Positions 8,013-16,928 are shown, numbered from the stretch's first letter. The stretch is 21,612 bases of DNA from Oscillospiraceae bacterium (GCA_017936985.1 JAGBEM010000082.1:1-21612), one strand, 5' to 3'. Numbers and translations are program-made. Notes: a model not told the origin generated them from the sequence alone.

Positions 8013-9245
8013 TTACAGACCACCGTTGATAGCCTTCTGGAAAGCATCAGTCTTATCCTTGGCATTCTCATGGGTGATGGTCTTGTTGCCCAGCTCGCCG
8101 CCGAAGTTGCCAGCGGGAGTCCAGTAGCTGCCCATCTCGGGGATGGAGGGCTGAGCGATGGAAGTGTTGGCAACAGTTGCAGTCTGAGCAGCTACAGCGG
8201 GATCGGAAGCGATCTTCTCGTTAGCAGCCAGCTTGGGATGGCAGGGAGCCACACCGCGCAGCTCATAGTGAGCCAGCTGAGCCTCTTCGGAACCCAGGAA
8301 CACTGCCAGAGCGGTAGCGACCTTCTGGTTCTTGCAGTTGGGGTTGACGCCGATAGCCTTGGAGCCGGCGAAGGAGCGCAGCTGCTTCTGCTCACCGTTG
8401 ATGGTGATAGTGGGCAGCTGAGCGGCAGCGTAGTTGTCGCCCAGAGCGGCCTTGGTGTCAGCAGCCTTCCAGGTGCCGGAGAAGTAAGCGTCACAGCCGC
8501 CGGAAGCCATCAGGCCCAGGCCGACGTTGTTGTCCTTGTCGTTGATGAAGTTGGGGTTGTTGACCAGGTCAACCAGGTAGTTGGTAACAGCTTCGCCGTT
8601 CGCGCCGCCGAACTGGATGCCAGCCTTGGCATCGGTGCCGGTAGCTCCGAACAGAGTGCCGCCGTTAGCAACATAGAAAGCAGCCAGGTACCAAGCATCG
8701 CCGATGTTGAAAGCGACCTTGCCCTTCTCCAGCATCTTCTCCAGGGACTTGACATCCTCTGCAGTATAGGTGTTCTTGTTGTAGTACAGGAACCAGGTGT
8801 TGGGGCTGAAGGGAACGCCGTAAACGCCGCCGTCGGTGTAAGTAACAGTGTTGACCATAGCGTCGGAGTTGTTAGCCTTGATGGCGTCCAGGTTTGCGCC
8901 GCCGAACTGAGCCAGAGCCTGAGCATTCATCAGGGTGCCCAGCTGGTCACTGGCGTACATAAAGACGTCAGCAGCAGCGGAAACGTCGTTGGTAACCTTG
9001 GTAGCAGCATCGTTCTCGCCGCAGACACCGTACTCAAAGGTGATGTCCCACTCGGGGTGAGCAGCGTTGAACTTCTCGCACATGGTCTGCAGCCACTTAC
9101 CGGTTGCAGGATCCTGATCTTCGCTGGGACCCCAGACAGTCAGAGTGACCTTCTCGACCTCAGTGCCGGAATCTGCGGGAGTGCAGGCGGCAAACAGGCC
9201 GACGATCATCATGCAAGCCAGCAGCATAGCAATGATCTTCTTCAT
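8013..9245 (-). CDS. malE: Maltose/maltodextrin-binding lipoprotein, MalE type
   Basis: A 410-residue extracytoplasmic solute-binding protein. The signal peptide has charged MKK, a hydrophobic core and lipobox FAAC, so C21 is the expected lipidated cysteine. The mature part has the family-1 binding-protein pattern, including TLTVWGPSEDQ near the start, GVYGVPFSPNTWFLYYNK in the first lobe, a GLMASGGCDAYFSGTWKA segment, and a typical C-terminal helical end with YELRGVAPCHP. It would capture maltodextrins released by the surface amylase and hand them to the permease pair. The start at 9245 has a strong AGGAGG 8 bases upstream. It is first in the operon, directly behind a good promoter. Sequestration of maltodextrins rather than another glucan is inferred from the neighbours. 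Confidence 0.93.
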   Translation of the reverse strand: MKKIIAMLLACMMIVGLFAACTPADSGTEVEKVTLTVWGPSEDQDPATGKWLQTMCEKFNAAHPEWDITFEYGVCGENDAATKVTNDVSAAADVFMYASDQLGTLMNAQALAQFGGANLDAIKANNSDAMVNTVTYTDGGVYGVPFSPNTWFLYYNKNTYTAEDVKSLEKMLEKGKVAFNIGDAWYLAAFYVANGGTLFGATGTDAKAGIQFGGANGEAVTNYLVDLVNNPNFINDKDNNVGLGLMASGGCDAYFSGTWKAADTKAALGDNYAAAQLPTITINGEQKQLRSFAGSKAIGVNPNCKNQKVATALAVFLGSEEAQLAHYELRGVAPCHPKLAANEKIASDPAVAAQTATVANTSIAQPSIPEMGSYWTPAGNFGGELGNKTITHENAKDKTDAFQKAINGGL

Positions 9246-9276
9246 TTTGTTTTCCTCCTAGTTGTTTAAAATTTAA

Positions 9277-9305
9277 TGTATATGCTCAACAGCTTGCGCT
9301 GTTAA
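9277..9305 (-). promoter_or_regulatory. Proposed malE operon promoter
   Basis: On the minus strand, TTAACA (9305-9300) is separated by 17 bases from TATACA (9282-9277), about 32 bases before the malE start codon. The -35 matches five of six consensus positions. Transcription would start near 9270, giving a short leader with the AGGAGG site. Confidence 0.65.
9288..9303. promoter_or_regulatory. Palindrome overlapping the malE promoter, candidate repressor operator
   Basis: AACAGC-TTGC-GCTGTT is a perfect 6+4+6 inverted repeat lying across the -35 and spacer of the malE promoter. A binding protein here would block RNA polymerase. LacI/MalR-family repressors are the usual regulators of such operons, but the sequence is not a textbook LacI-type operator and the regulator is not in the window. 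Confidence 0.5.
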
Positions 9306-9319
9306 AGCCAAAATGGCAT

Positions 9320-9341
9320 CATGTTCTCCAAAGAGAACATG
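9320..9341. repeat. Inverted repeat upstream of the malE promoter
   Basis: CATGTTCTC (9320-9328) and GAGAACATG (9333-9341) form a perfect 9-bp inverted repeat with a 4-base spacer. It lies about 15 bases beyond the malE -35 box. It could be a DNA-binding site (for example an activator) or a hairpin if transcribed from a more distant promoter. Confidence 0.55.
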
Positions 9342-9342
9342 G

Positions 9343-9362
9343 AAAAAGGGGATCCCCTTTTT
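9343..9362. terminator. Symmetrical 20-bp palindrome, possible bidirectional terminator
   Basis: Five A, four G, AT, four C and five T read the same on both strands. As RNA it can fold into a short hairpin with a GATC loop and a U-run in either direction. It abuts the preceding inverted repeat. It may insulate the malE promoter from upstream transcription; only three or four GC pairs make it weak. Confidence 0.4.
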
Positions 9363-9491
9363 GCTTTTTCATTTTCTCGCGGTGTGATCCGCAGCGCTAA
9401 TCTGCCAAATTCTGAAAAAATAGGTGTAACTTTGCTAAAAGTTTCTAAGAGAAGCAGATTTTGGTTTACCGCTTGCGCAACCCGCTCACAT

Positions 9492-9520
9492 ATCATACAA
9501 CTTTTGTTTTGATTTTGCAC
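9492..9520 (-). promoter_or_regulatory. Possible second upstream promoter toward malE
   Basis: GTGCAA (9520-9515), 17-base spacer, TATGAT (9497-9492) on the minus strand. The -10 is good, the -35 poor. Just downstream at 9473-9480 is the symmetric octamer TTGCGCAA, whose centre could be an operator. If used, the leader would be about 240 bases and would include the inverted repeats at 9320-9362. Confidence 0.3.
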
Positions 9521-9709
9521 CCCTTTTTTTGCGGTTTTTTTAGATTCTACTTTCCATACAATTTAATTCCTGTGTTTTTGTGCACATTGCTAAGACTATG
9601 GCCTCCTGCTGCAGGCTGTTTGCAACATTTGTCAATTTCGGCTAGGGCCACAGACAATAGGCTATACTATTCATTGATGCAGCTTTGTCTTCAAAATAAA
9701 TTTTAAATC

Positions 9710-9737
9710 TTGATAATCGGCATACATCCGCTATAAT
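9710..9737 (+). promoter_or_regulatory. Promoter of the Na/phosphate cotransporter-family gene
   Basis: TTGATA (9710-9715), 16-base spacer, perfect TATAAT (9732-9737), 33 bases before the start codon. Confidence 0.7.
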
Positions 9738-9770
9738 AATATGTAGAATCCACGAAAGGAAAATCTAAAT

Positions 9771-11513
9771 ATGGATATTTTTGACATACTGACGATGATC
9801 GGTGGCCTGTGCCTGTTCCTGTTCGGCATGAATATCATGGGCGAGGCTCTGGAGCGCCGGGCCGGTAGCAGCTTACGCACACTGCTGGGCAAACTGACCT
9901 CCAACAAGGCCGCAGGTTTTCTCACCGGACTAGGCGTCACCGCGGTGATCCAAAGCTCCTCTGCCACCACCGTTATGGTTGTTGGCTTTGTCAATTCCGG
10001 GCTGCTGACCCTGGCCCAGGCTATCAATGTGATCATGGGTGCCAATGTGGGCACCACTGTCACCAGCTGGATCTTAAGCCTTGGCGGCATTGAGGGCAGC
10101 AATCTGTTCGTGCAGCTGCTCAAGCCCACTTCCTTTACGCCAGTGCTGGCACTGATCGGTATCATCTTTTATATGTTCCTGAAAAGCAGCAAGAAAAAGG
10201 ACACCGGCATGATCCTGCTGGGCTTTGCTACCCTGATGTTCGGTATGGATGCCATGTCCGGCGCGGTGGAAGGGCTGAAGGACGTGCCTCAGTTCCAGCA
10301 GCTGTTCCTGCTATTTACCAATCCCATTTTGGGCGTGCTGGCCGGTGCGGTGCTGACTGCCATTATCCAGTCCAGCTCCGCGTCTGTGGGTATTCTGCAG
10401 GCACTGTCCTCCACCGGGCAGGTCAGCTATGCCGCTGCCATACCTATCATTATGGGTCAGAATATCGGCACCTGCATCACGGCGATCCTTTCTTCTGTGG
10501 GTACCACCAAAAACGCACGGCGCGCCGCTTTTGTCCATCTGCTGTTTAATATTTTGGGTACAGTCGCCTGTCTGATCATATTTGTGCTGGTGGATCTGCT
10601 GCTGGCGCCAGCGATCCTGAGCGAAAGTGCTACCCATTTTGGCATTGCCGTATGTCACACCATTTTTAACATCGTATGCACCGCACTTCTGCTGCCCTGC
10701 TCCAAGCTACTGGAAAAGCTGGTCTGCAAGCTGGTGCCCGATACGGACGAAGAGGAAAAACCTGCTGAGCTGGACGAAAACCTGATGGCAGTTCCTGCCG
10801 TTGCGCTGGAGCAGTGCCGCAAGGTCACCGGCGATATGGCGGAGGCTACCAAAAAGACCTATCTGCAGGGCGTGCAGATCCTGTCTGGCTACACCCCGGA
10901 GTTGGAAACTGCCATTCGTAAGGGCGAAAAGCTGACAGACCATTACGAAGACATTCTGGGAAGCTATCTGGTAAAGCTCAGCTCCTTGGAACTCAGCGAG
11001 GACGATCACATGGAAGCCGCGGCGCTGCTGAAAGCCATCGGAGACTTGGAGCGGATCGGCGATCACTGCCGGAACATGATGGAGTCCGCCAAGGAAATGT
11101 TCGACAAGAAAGCCGTCTTTACGGAGTCGGCTAAAAAGGAGATAGCGGTGCTCACCGGCGCTGTCAGCGAGATCATCGACATTTCCTTCCGGGCATTTCT
11201 GGAAAATGATCTGCCTCTGGCAAGGCAGGTGGAGCCCTTGGAAGAGGTCATTGACGATCTGAAAGATGCTCTTCGTTCTTCCCATGTGCTTCGGCTGCAA
11301 CAGGGCAGCTGCAGCATCGAGACCGGCTTTGTCTGGCTGGATCTGCTGACCGGACTGGAGCGTATCAGTGACCACTGTGCCAATCTGGCCGGCGCAGTCA
11401 TTGATCTGAGCCACCACAACCGAAACATCCACGAAACCAATCATGCCCTGAAAAAGGAGAATCCGGATTTTGCGGCCCAGTTTGATGCATACCAGGAAAA
11501 ATACAAGCTATAA
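9771..11513 (+). CDS. Na/phosphate cotransporter-family protein with PhoU-like C-terminal domain
   Basis: A 580-residue membrane protein. The first about 310 residues are hydrophobic and contain the two inverted-topology repeats of the Na/Pi cotransporter (NptA/YjbB) family, each with the signature QSSSA (61-65 and 200-204) followed by small, glycine-rich helices (GANVGTT at 90-96, GQNIGTC in the second repeat). Residues about 345-560 are a soluble helical PhoU-like region (LERIGDHCRNMMESA and LERISDHCANLAGAV repeats). The protein should move phosphate across the membrane with sodium; direction is uncertain since the E. coli relative YjbB exports phosphate. The start has AAAGGA 10 bases upstream. 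It is transcribed alone and ends at a strong terminator shared with gdhA. No PhoB-type box was recognised. Confidence 0.9.
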   Translation: MDIFDILTMIGGLCLFLFGMNIMGEALERRAGSSLRTLLGKLTSNKAAGFLTGLGVTAVIQSSSATTVMVVGFVNSGLLTLAQAINVIMGANVGTTVTSWILSLGGIEGSNLFVQLLKPTSFTPVLALIGIIFYMFLKSSKKKDTGMILLGFATLMFGMDAMSGAVEGLKDVPQFQQLFLLFTNPILGVLAGAVLTAIIQSSSASVGILQALSSTGQVSYAAAIPIIMGQNIGTCITAILSSVGTTKNARRAAFVHLLFNILGTVACLIIFVLVDLLLAPAILSESATHFGIAVCHTIFNIVCTALLLPCSKLLEKLVCKLVPDTDEEEKPAELDENLMAVPAVALEQCRKVTGDMAEATKKTYLQGVQILSGYTPELETAIRKGEKLTDHYEDILGSYLVKLSSLELSEDDHMEAAALLKAIGDLERIGDHCRNMMESAKEMFDKKAVFTESAKKEIAVLTGAVSEIIDISFRAFLENDLPLARQVEPLEEVIDDLKDALRSSHVLRLQQGSCSIETGFVWLDLLTGLERISDHCANLAGAVIDLSHHNRNIHETNHALKKENPDFAAQFDAYQEKYKL

Positions 11514-11520
11514 ACGCAAC

Positions 11521-11546
11521 AAGCCCCCGGCAAGTGCCGGGGGCTT
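11521..11546. terminator. Bidirectional terminator between the cotransporter gene and gdhA
   Basis: AAGCCCCCGGC (11521-11531) pairs perfectly with GCCGGGGGCTT (11536-11546) around a 4-base loop, followed on the plus strand by ACTTTATATTTT and on the minus strand by GTTGCGTTT. It serves both convergent genes. Confidence 0.85.
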
Positions 11547-11561
11547 ACTTTATATTTTGCT

Positions 11562-12902
<1,341 letters not shown>

Positions 12903-12946
12903 TTACCTCCTTGAAAAACTGCAAGTCTGCAAGCAATTATGCCGGT

Positions 12947-12975
12947 ATTTTACCACAGAACCTGGGCTAACGCAA
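12947..12975 (-). promoter_or_regulatory. gdhA promoter
   Basis: TTGCGT (12975-12970), 17-base spacer, TAAAAT (12952-12947) on the minus strand, about 50 bases before the gdhA start. Confidence 0.6.
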
Positions 12976-13017
12976 TAGAAAATGCAATTCTTTTTTGTCG
13001 AACTTGCAAATTTGGCA

Positions 13018-13056
13018 AAATACAGGCACAGCGGCTTGTCCGCTGTGCCTGTATTT
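13018..13056 (-). terminator. Terminator of the tldD-tldE operon
   Basis: A 17-bp perfect stem: AAATACAGGCACAGCGG (13018-13034) with CCGCTGTGCCTGTATTT (13040-13056) and a 5-base loop, ending in TTTT on the minus strand. It starts 19 bases past the tldE stop and isolates the operon from gdhA. Confidence 0.88.
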
Positions 13057-13075
13057 GTCTATATTGTATGGAGAA

Positions 13076-14413
13076 TTATTTACCAGCGATGGACAGGCCC
13101 TGAACCAGCACGCTGGGAGAGCCGAAGCTGGACATACCGGGCATCTCCAGATTGGAGGCAACACAGGTGATGTTCTTCAGCATCTCATAGAAATTACCGG
13201 CTACGGTAAAGGACTTCACATACTCCGCTTTCTTGCCGCCCCGGATCATAAAACCGCTACTTTGCAGAGAGAAGTCACCGGAAATGGGATCGGCACCGGC
13301 GTGCAGACCGCCCAGGGAGTTGATGTACACACCCTCGCCTGCCTTGGCGATCAGTGCGTCCTCGCTCAGTTCGCCGGGGGCCAGATACATGGTGAAGGGG
13401 CTGATACCCACAGCACCGGCATAACCTGCCTTGGAGGCATTACCGGTGGTCTTCTTGCCGGCTACAGCCGCGGTCTTTAGGTTGTACAGCAGTGTGTTGA
13501 ACACGCCGTTTTCAATGACATTCTTGCAATGGGTGGGGCTGCCCTCAGCATCGAAGTTCCGGGCGCCGGGATTGGTGGGGTGGAACGGATCGTCCACCAG
13601 CGTGACCACATCGGAGGCAATGACCTTGCCCTCCTGATCTGCCAGCTTGCTCAGACCCTTCTGGGCAGCTTCCGAAGAGAAGATGGAGGAATAGGTCTGC
13701 AGCAGGTCGCTCATGGCTTCGGGGTCGAATACCACCGGATACTGACCGGTGGGAGCTACGTCGCCGCCCAGCTTCTGCAGCGCGGTGGCAGCTGCCTTTT
13801 GGGTCAGCGCATCGGTATCGATGGTGCTGAGCTTTGCCAGCTTCACCTGGTAATCGTTGGCCATTTCCTGGCCGTTGGTCACCACCGCCACGGCGATCAG
13901 ACCGGACAGACTGGTAACGCTGTGCAGGTCAAGACCCTTGGAGTTATAGATGGCGATCTCGCTGCGCTCCGCAACACCCTGAGTCTGGCTGCCGTCAATG
14001 ACAGCAGAGTTGGCAGCATAGAGCTTATCCTGGGTGGACAGCACGGTGCTGATGATCTCCTCGGTACCGGGCAGCGGATAGCTGCGGTCTTCCAGAGGCT
14101 CATATTCCTGGCCGCCCTCGCAAAGGAACACCTGCTCCTCTGCTTCCAGTACGGTGGCATTGTCCACCGCCTTCTCCACCACAGAAGCTGCCTGCTGGGG
14201 GCTTAAGTCCTCGGTGGAGGCATAACCCATCTTACCGCCGACGATGCAGCGGAAGCACACACCGCCCTCAGTAGAGCAGGTAAACTGGTTGATCTCATGC
14301 TGGAATGCGCCGATGCTGGTAGATTCGGCATTCTGGTAATAAAGCTCGTACTCGGTGATGCCCATCTGGGCACACTTGGCGATAACCGCTTCCTTGAAAG
14401 CATTAAAATCCAT
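13076..14413 (-). CDS. tldE: TldE/PmbA-family protein
   Basis: A 445-residue member of the TldD/PmbA family, the subunit without the HExxxH metal site. The N-terminal FTCSTEGGVCFRCIVGGKMGY region and the C-terminal FMIRGGKKAEYVKSFTVAGNF and MPGMSSFGSPSVLV segments are family features. In E. coli the TldD-TldE heterodimer is a peptidase that degrades unfolded peptides, removes the microcin B17 leader and processes CcdA. Cytoplasmic. It follows tldD with a 13-base gap, and the start has AAGGAGG 8 bases upstream, so the two are co-translated. No modified-peptide precursor or toxin-antitoxin gene is visible in the window, so the substrate here is unknown. Confidence 0.9.
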   Translation of the reverse strand: MDFNAFKEAVIAKCAQMGITEYELYYQNAESTSIGAFQHEINQFTCSTEGGVCFRCIVGGKMGYASTEDLSPQQAASVVEKAVDNATVLEAEEQVFLCEGGQEYEPLEDRSYPLPGTEEIISTVLSTQDKLYAANSAVIDGSQTQGVAERSEIAIYNSKGLDLHSVTSLSGLIAVAVVTNGQEMANDYQVKLAKLSTIDTDALTQKAAATALQKLGGDVAPTGQYPVVFDPEAMSDLLQTYSSIFSSEAAQKGLSKLADQEGKVIASDVVTLVDDPFHPTNPGARNFDAEGSPTHCKNVIENGVFNTLLYNLKTAAVAGKKTTGNASKAGYAGAVGISPFTMYLAPGELSEDALIAKAGEGVYINSLGGLHAGADPISGDFSLQSSGFMIRGGKKAEYVKSFTVAGNFYEMLKNITCVASNLEMPGMSSFGSPSVLVQGLSIAGK

Positions 14414-14426
14414 AATCTTTCCCTCC

Positions 14427-15806
14427 TTATCTGCCGCCGACGGTGATGGTAGATACCCGGATCATGGGCTGACCTACATTGGTGGGAACGCTGCCGCTGG
14501 AAGAGCCGCACATACCCTGGCCCATATCCAGCTCGGTGCCTACCATATCGATATTCTGGATGACCTCGCTGCCCTTACCCACCAGAGAAGCGCCTCGGAC
14601 AGGCTCGCAGATCTTGCCGTTGCGGACCATATAGCCCTCGTTGACGGAGAAGTTAAACTCACCGGTAACAGGGTTAACAGAGCCGCCGCCCATTTCCTTG
14701 GCGTACAGGCCATACTCGATGGAGCCGATGATATCCTCATTCTTGTCGGAACCCGGCGCAATGTAAGTATTGGTCATACGGGAGGTGGGGGTGTAGGCGT
14801 AGCTCTGGCGGCGGGAATTGCCGGTGGAGGCCATGCCCATCCGGCGGCCGCCCATCTTGTCGATCATGTAGGATCTCAGGACACCGTTTTCGATGAGCAC
14901 ATTCTTCTGTGCCGGTGTGCCTTCGTCATCGATGTTGATGGAGCCCCAGGCGTTGGCGATGGTGCCGTCGTCGATGGCAGTAACCTTTTCGTTTGCGATC
15001 TTTTCGCCCAGCTTGCCAACAAACTGGCTGCGTCCGTAAGCTACGCTGGATGCCTCCAGAGAGTGGCCACAGGCCTCGTGGAAGATAACGCCGCCGAAGC
15101 CGTTGTCGATGGCGACAGGCATAACACCTGCGGGGCAATAGCCGGCACCGGCCATGGTCACCGCCTGCTTGGCTGCGTGGATACCCACATTCTTGGGGTC
15201 GATCATGTCAAACATCTCCAGACCCATCCGGCGGCCGGGCGCGCAGGAGCCGGTCTGGGCACCGTCACCCTTGTCCGCCACGGCATTGATGGAGATCCGG
15301 GTGCGGATCTGGCGATCCTGGGCATAGATGCCCTCGGAATTGGCGATGAGGATGTTATGATCCACATCCAACAGCGTACCGCTGACCTGAGTGATGGAGG
15401 CATCATAATCCTTGGCGGCAAAGTAGCCGTCCTTCAAAATGGCCACCTTTTCCTTGTTGCTCACGCTGGAGGGGGCGATCTTGACAGGATGGATGTCGCC
15501 AAAAAGGCGTTCCTTCAGAACAATATCGATCTCGGTAGTGCCTTGGCCAAGAGCCTCAGCGGCCTGCTCGGCGCAACGCAAAAGACCGGCTTCACTGGTA
15601 TCCACGGTGGAAGCCATGACGCTGCGCAGCCCCTTGTAGACCCGGACTGCCGCACCGGCGATCACCGCATCTTTAATGGCATCGACCTTGCTTGCGATCA
15701 TATTGATAGAATGGTTAACTGTGTTTTCCGCGAAAATTTCCGCATAATCCGCGCCAGTGGACACGGCTTTGCTCAAAACTTTCTGGCAAACTTCTCTTGT
15801 GATCAT
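14427..15806 (-). CDS. tldD: TldD-family metallopeptidase
   Basis: A 459-residue protein, the catalytic partner of TldE. The metal site HEACGH is at 243-248 (H243, E244, H248), and C433 in GMCGSSSG fits the conserved third ligand near the C-terminus. The surrounding GFGGVIFHEACGHSLEA and IDDGTIANAWGSINIDDEGTPA segments are diagnostic. It should cleave peptides inside the TldD-TldE cavity in the cytoplasm. The start at 15806 has AAGGAG 9 bases upstream; its promoter is divergent from that of the sortase gene. Length and motifs are intact, with nothing to suggest decay. Confidence 0.94.
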   Translation of the reverse strand: MITREVCQKVLSKAVSTGADYAEIFAENTVNHSINMIASKVDAIKDAVIAGAAVRVYKGLRSVMASTVDTSEAGLLRCAEQAAEALGQGTTEIDIVLKERLFGDIHPVKIAPSSVSNKEKVAILKDGYFAAKDYDASITQVSGTLLDVDHNILIANSEGIYAQDRQIRTRISINAVADKGDGAQTGSCAPGRRMGLEMFDMIDPKNVGIHAAKQAVTMAGAGYCPAGVMPVAIDNGFGGVIFHEACGHSLEASSVAYGRSQFVGKLGEKIANEKVTAIDDGTIANAWGSINIDDEGTPAQKNVLIENGVLRSYMIDKMGGRRMGMASTGNSRRQSYAYTPTSRMTNTYIAPGSDKNEDIIGSIEYGLYAKEMGGGSVNPVTGEFNFSVNEGYMVRNGKICEPVRGASLVGKGSEVIQNIDMVGTELDMGQGMCGSSSGSVPTNVGQPMIRVSTITVGGR

Positions 15807-15852
15807 AGCGTTTCACTCCTTTTGCAGAATTACCTTGCGTAAGAATGGGTCT

Positions 15853-15881
15853 ATTTTAGCATCCTTTCTGCTGAATTGCAA
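15853..15881 (-). promoter_or_regulatory. tldD-tldE promoter
   Basis: TTGCAA (15881-15876), 17-base spacer, TAAAAT (15858-15853) on the minus strand, 47 bases before the tldD start. Confidence 0.65.
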
Positions 15882-15939
15882 TTAGTTTTTTATGCCTCGG
15901 AGACAAATGTCATCAAGTCGCGCACTTCCAAAAAAGGTC

Positions 15940-15968
15940 TTTACTTTTTCTGGCAAATTCAGTATCAT
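15940..15968 (+). promoter_or_regulatory. Sortase gene promoter
   Basis: TTTACT (15940-15945), 17-base spacer, TATCAT (15963-15968), 36 bases before the sortase start; arranged back to back with the tldD promoter. Confidence 0.55.
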
Positions 15969-16003
15969 ATTGCTGTATTCCCCTGACGAAAGGACGCATT
16001 CCC

Positions 16004-16885
16004 ATGGATGAAGAAAGAAAGAAAAAAACAAAGAAGATCCTGTTCCGGATCCTCTATTATGTACTGCTGGCATTTTTCGGACTGGTGTTCATTTTCAGTG
16101 CCATCTACATTGCCGATTATCTGATCGACTCTGCCCGAGCCGGCAGTGAATACGGCGATCTGCAGGGGCAATATGTACCCCCCTCCCGTCCGGCCATCAC
16201 AGAAAGCACTGAGTCTACCGAAGATACTTCCTCTACGGACTCTACTGAAAATACGGAAGTGACTGACCCCTCTGTTTCCACAGAACCGCCGGCACCTACC
16301 GAGCCCACCATTCTTCCGGAGCTACAGCCTTTTTATGATCAGAACCAGGACCTGGTTGGCTGGATCAGCATTCCCGATACCAAGGTCAATTACCCTGTGA
16401 TGCAAACCTCGCCGGACAATGCCAACTACTATCTGGAACGTACCTTTGAGCGCAGAGTCAGCGCCTACGGTGCTATCTATGTCCGGGAAGCGTGCGATGT
16501 GTTTGCCCCCTCGGATAATCTGACCATCTACGGCCATCACATGAAAAACGGCACTATGTTCGCCGCGTTGGACGGTTACCGGAGGAAATCCTTCTGGGAA
16601 ACCCATCAGTATGTCTACTTTGACACCCTGTACGAGCGGCACACCTATCAGGTCATCGCTTCCTTCAAGACCAGCGCCAACTTTGGTGAGGGTTTCTCCT
16701 ACCACCTGTTTGTGGATGCCAATTCTCCGGAGGAGTTTGACCAGTTCATTGCCACCGCCAAGAGCCTTGCCTACTACGACACCGGCATCACCGCTCAGTA
16801 CGGCGACAAGCTGATCACCCTTTCCACCTGTGAATATACTCTGGACAACGGACGGTTCGTTGTGATCGCGAAGCGCATTTCTTAA
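16004..16885 (+). CDS. srtB: Class B-type sortase
   Basis: A 293-residue membrane-anchored transpeptidase that would join surface proteins to the cell wall or polymerise them. A basic N-terminus (MDEERKKKTKK) and one membrane span (about 12-40) give an N-in, C-out topology. Residues about 62-102 form a Thr/Ser/Glu/Pro-rich spacer, then the sortase barrel. Catalytic residues by motif are H178 (YGHHM), C276 (TLSTC) and R284 (DNGRFV), matching class B sortases. The start has AAAGGA 9 bases upstream. The gene is alone between its own promoter and terminator, and no protein with an LPXTG-like sorting signal is seen in the window, so its substrates are elsewhere. Class assignment is from motifs; the class D alternative is less likely because residues of the class B N-terminal region (DLVGWISIPDTKVNYPVMQ) are present. 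Confidence 0.9.
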   Translation: MDEERKKKTKKILFRILYYVLLAFFGLVFIFSAIYIADYLIDSARAGSEYGDLQGQYVPPSRPAITESTESTEDTSSTDSTENTEVTDPSVSTEPPAPTEPTILPELQPFYDQNQDLVGWISIPDTKVNYPVMQTSPDNANYYLERTFERRVSAYGAIYVREACDVFAPSDNLTIYGHHMKNGTMFAALDGYRRKSFWETHQYVYFDTLYERHTYQVIASFKTSANFGEGFSYHLFVDANSPEEFDQFIATAKSLAYYDTGITAQYGDKLITLSTCEYTLDNGRFVVIAKRIS

Positions 16886-16891
16886 ATAGCA

Positions 16892-16918
16892 AAAGCGGCA
16901 GCCCATGGCTGCCGCTTT
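16892..16918. terminator. Bidirectional terminator between the sortase gene and dapH
   Basis: AAAGCGGCAGCC (16892-16903) pairs with GGCTGCCGCTTT (16907-16918), followed on the plus strand by CCTTTTTGTTTT; the A-rich upstream side supplies U-residues (TTTTGC) on the minus strand. It serves both convergent genes. Confidence 0.88.
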
Positions 16919-16928
16919 CCTTTTTGTT

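Larger units (their letters stand above)
9246..9770. other. 525-bp intergenic control region between divergent malE and the Na/phosphate cotransporter gene
   Basis: No convincing coding sequence is present. It holds the malE promoter with overlapping palindrome (9277-9305), two further inverted repeats (9320-9341 and 9343-9362), a possible second minus-strand promoter (9492-9520), T-rich tracts around 9523-9541, and the plus-strand promoter at 9710-9737. The stretch 9541-9705 is AT-rich with nothing I can assign. The short reading frames in it lack support. Confidence 0.7.

Noticed and set aside
8070..9269. A 399-codon plus-strand frame opposite malE
   Set aside because: Its translation is dominated by S, V, G and Q without domain features, and malE on the other strand has a signal peptide, ribosome-binding site and family motifs.
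9465..9490. Possible CcpA catabolite-repression site near GCGCAAGCGGTAAACC on the minus strand
   Set aside because: It matches only part of the cre consensus and lacks the closing CA at the right spacing, so it is too weak to annotate.
9302..9520. A 72-codon minus-strand frame starting with GTG in the malE upstream region
   Set aside because: It has no properly spaced ribosome-binding site, resembles nothing known, and runs through the inverted repeats and into the malE -35 box; a leader peptide cannot be excluded but is not supported.
9461..9706. An 81-codon plus-strand frame in the same intergenic region
   Set aside because: No ribosome-binding site or recognisable feature, and it ends just before the promoter of the next gene.
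14355..15842. A 495-codon plus-strand frame opposite tldD
   Set aside because: tldD carries the HEACGH motif and full-length homology; the opposite frame is a shadow without a ribosome-binding site.
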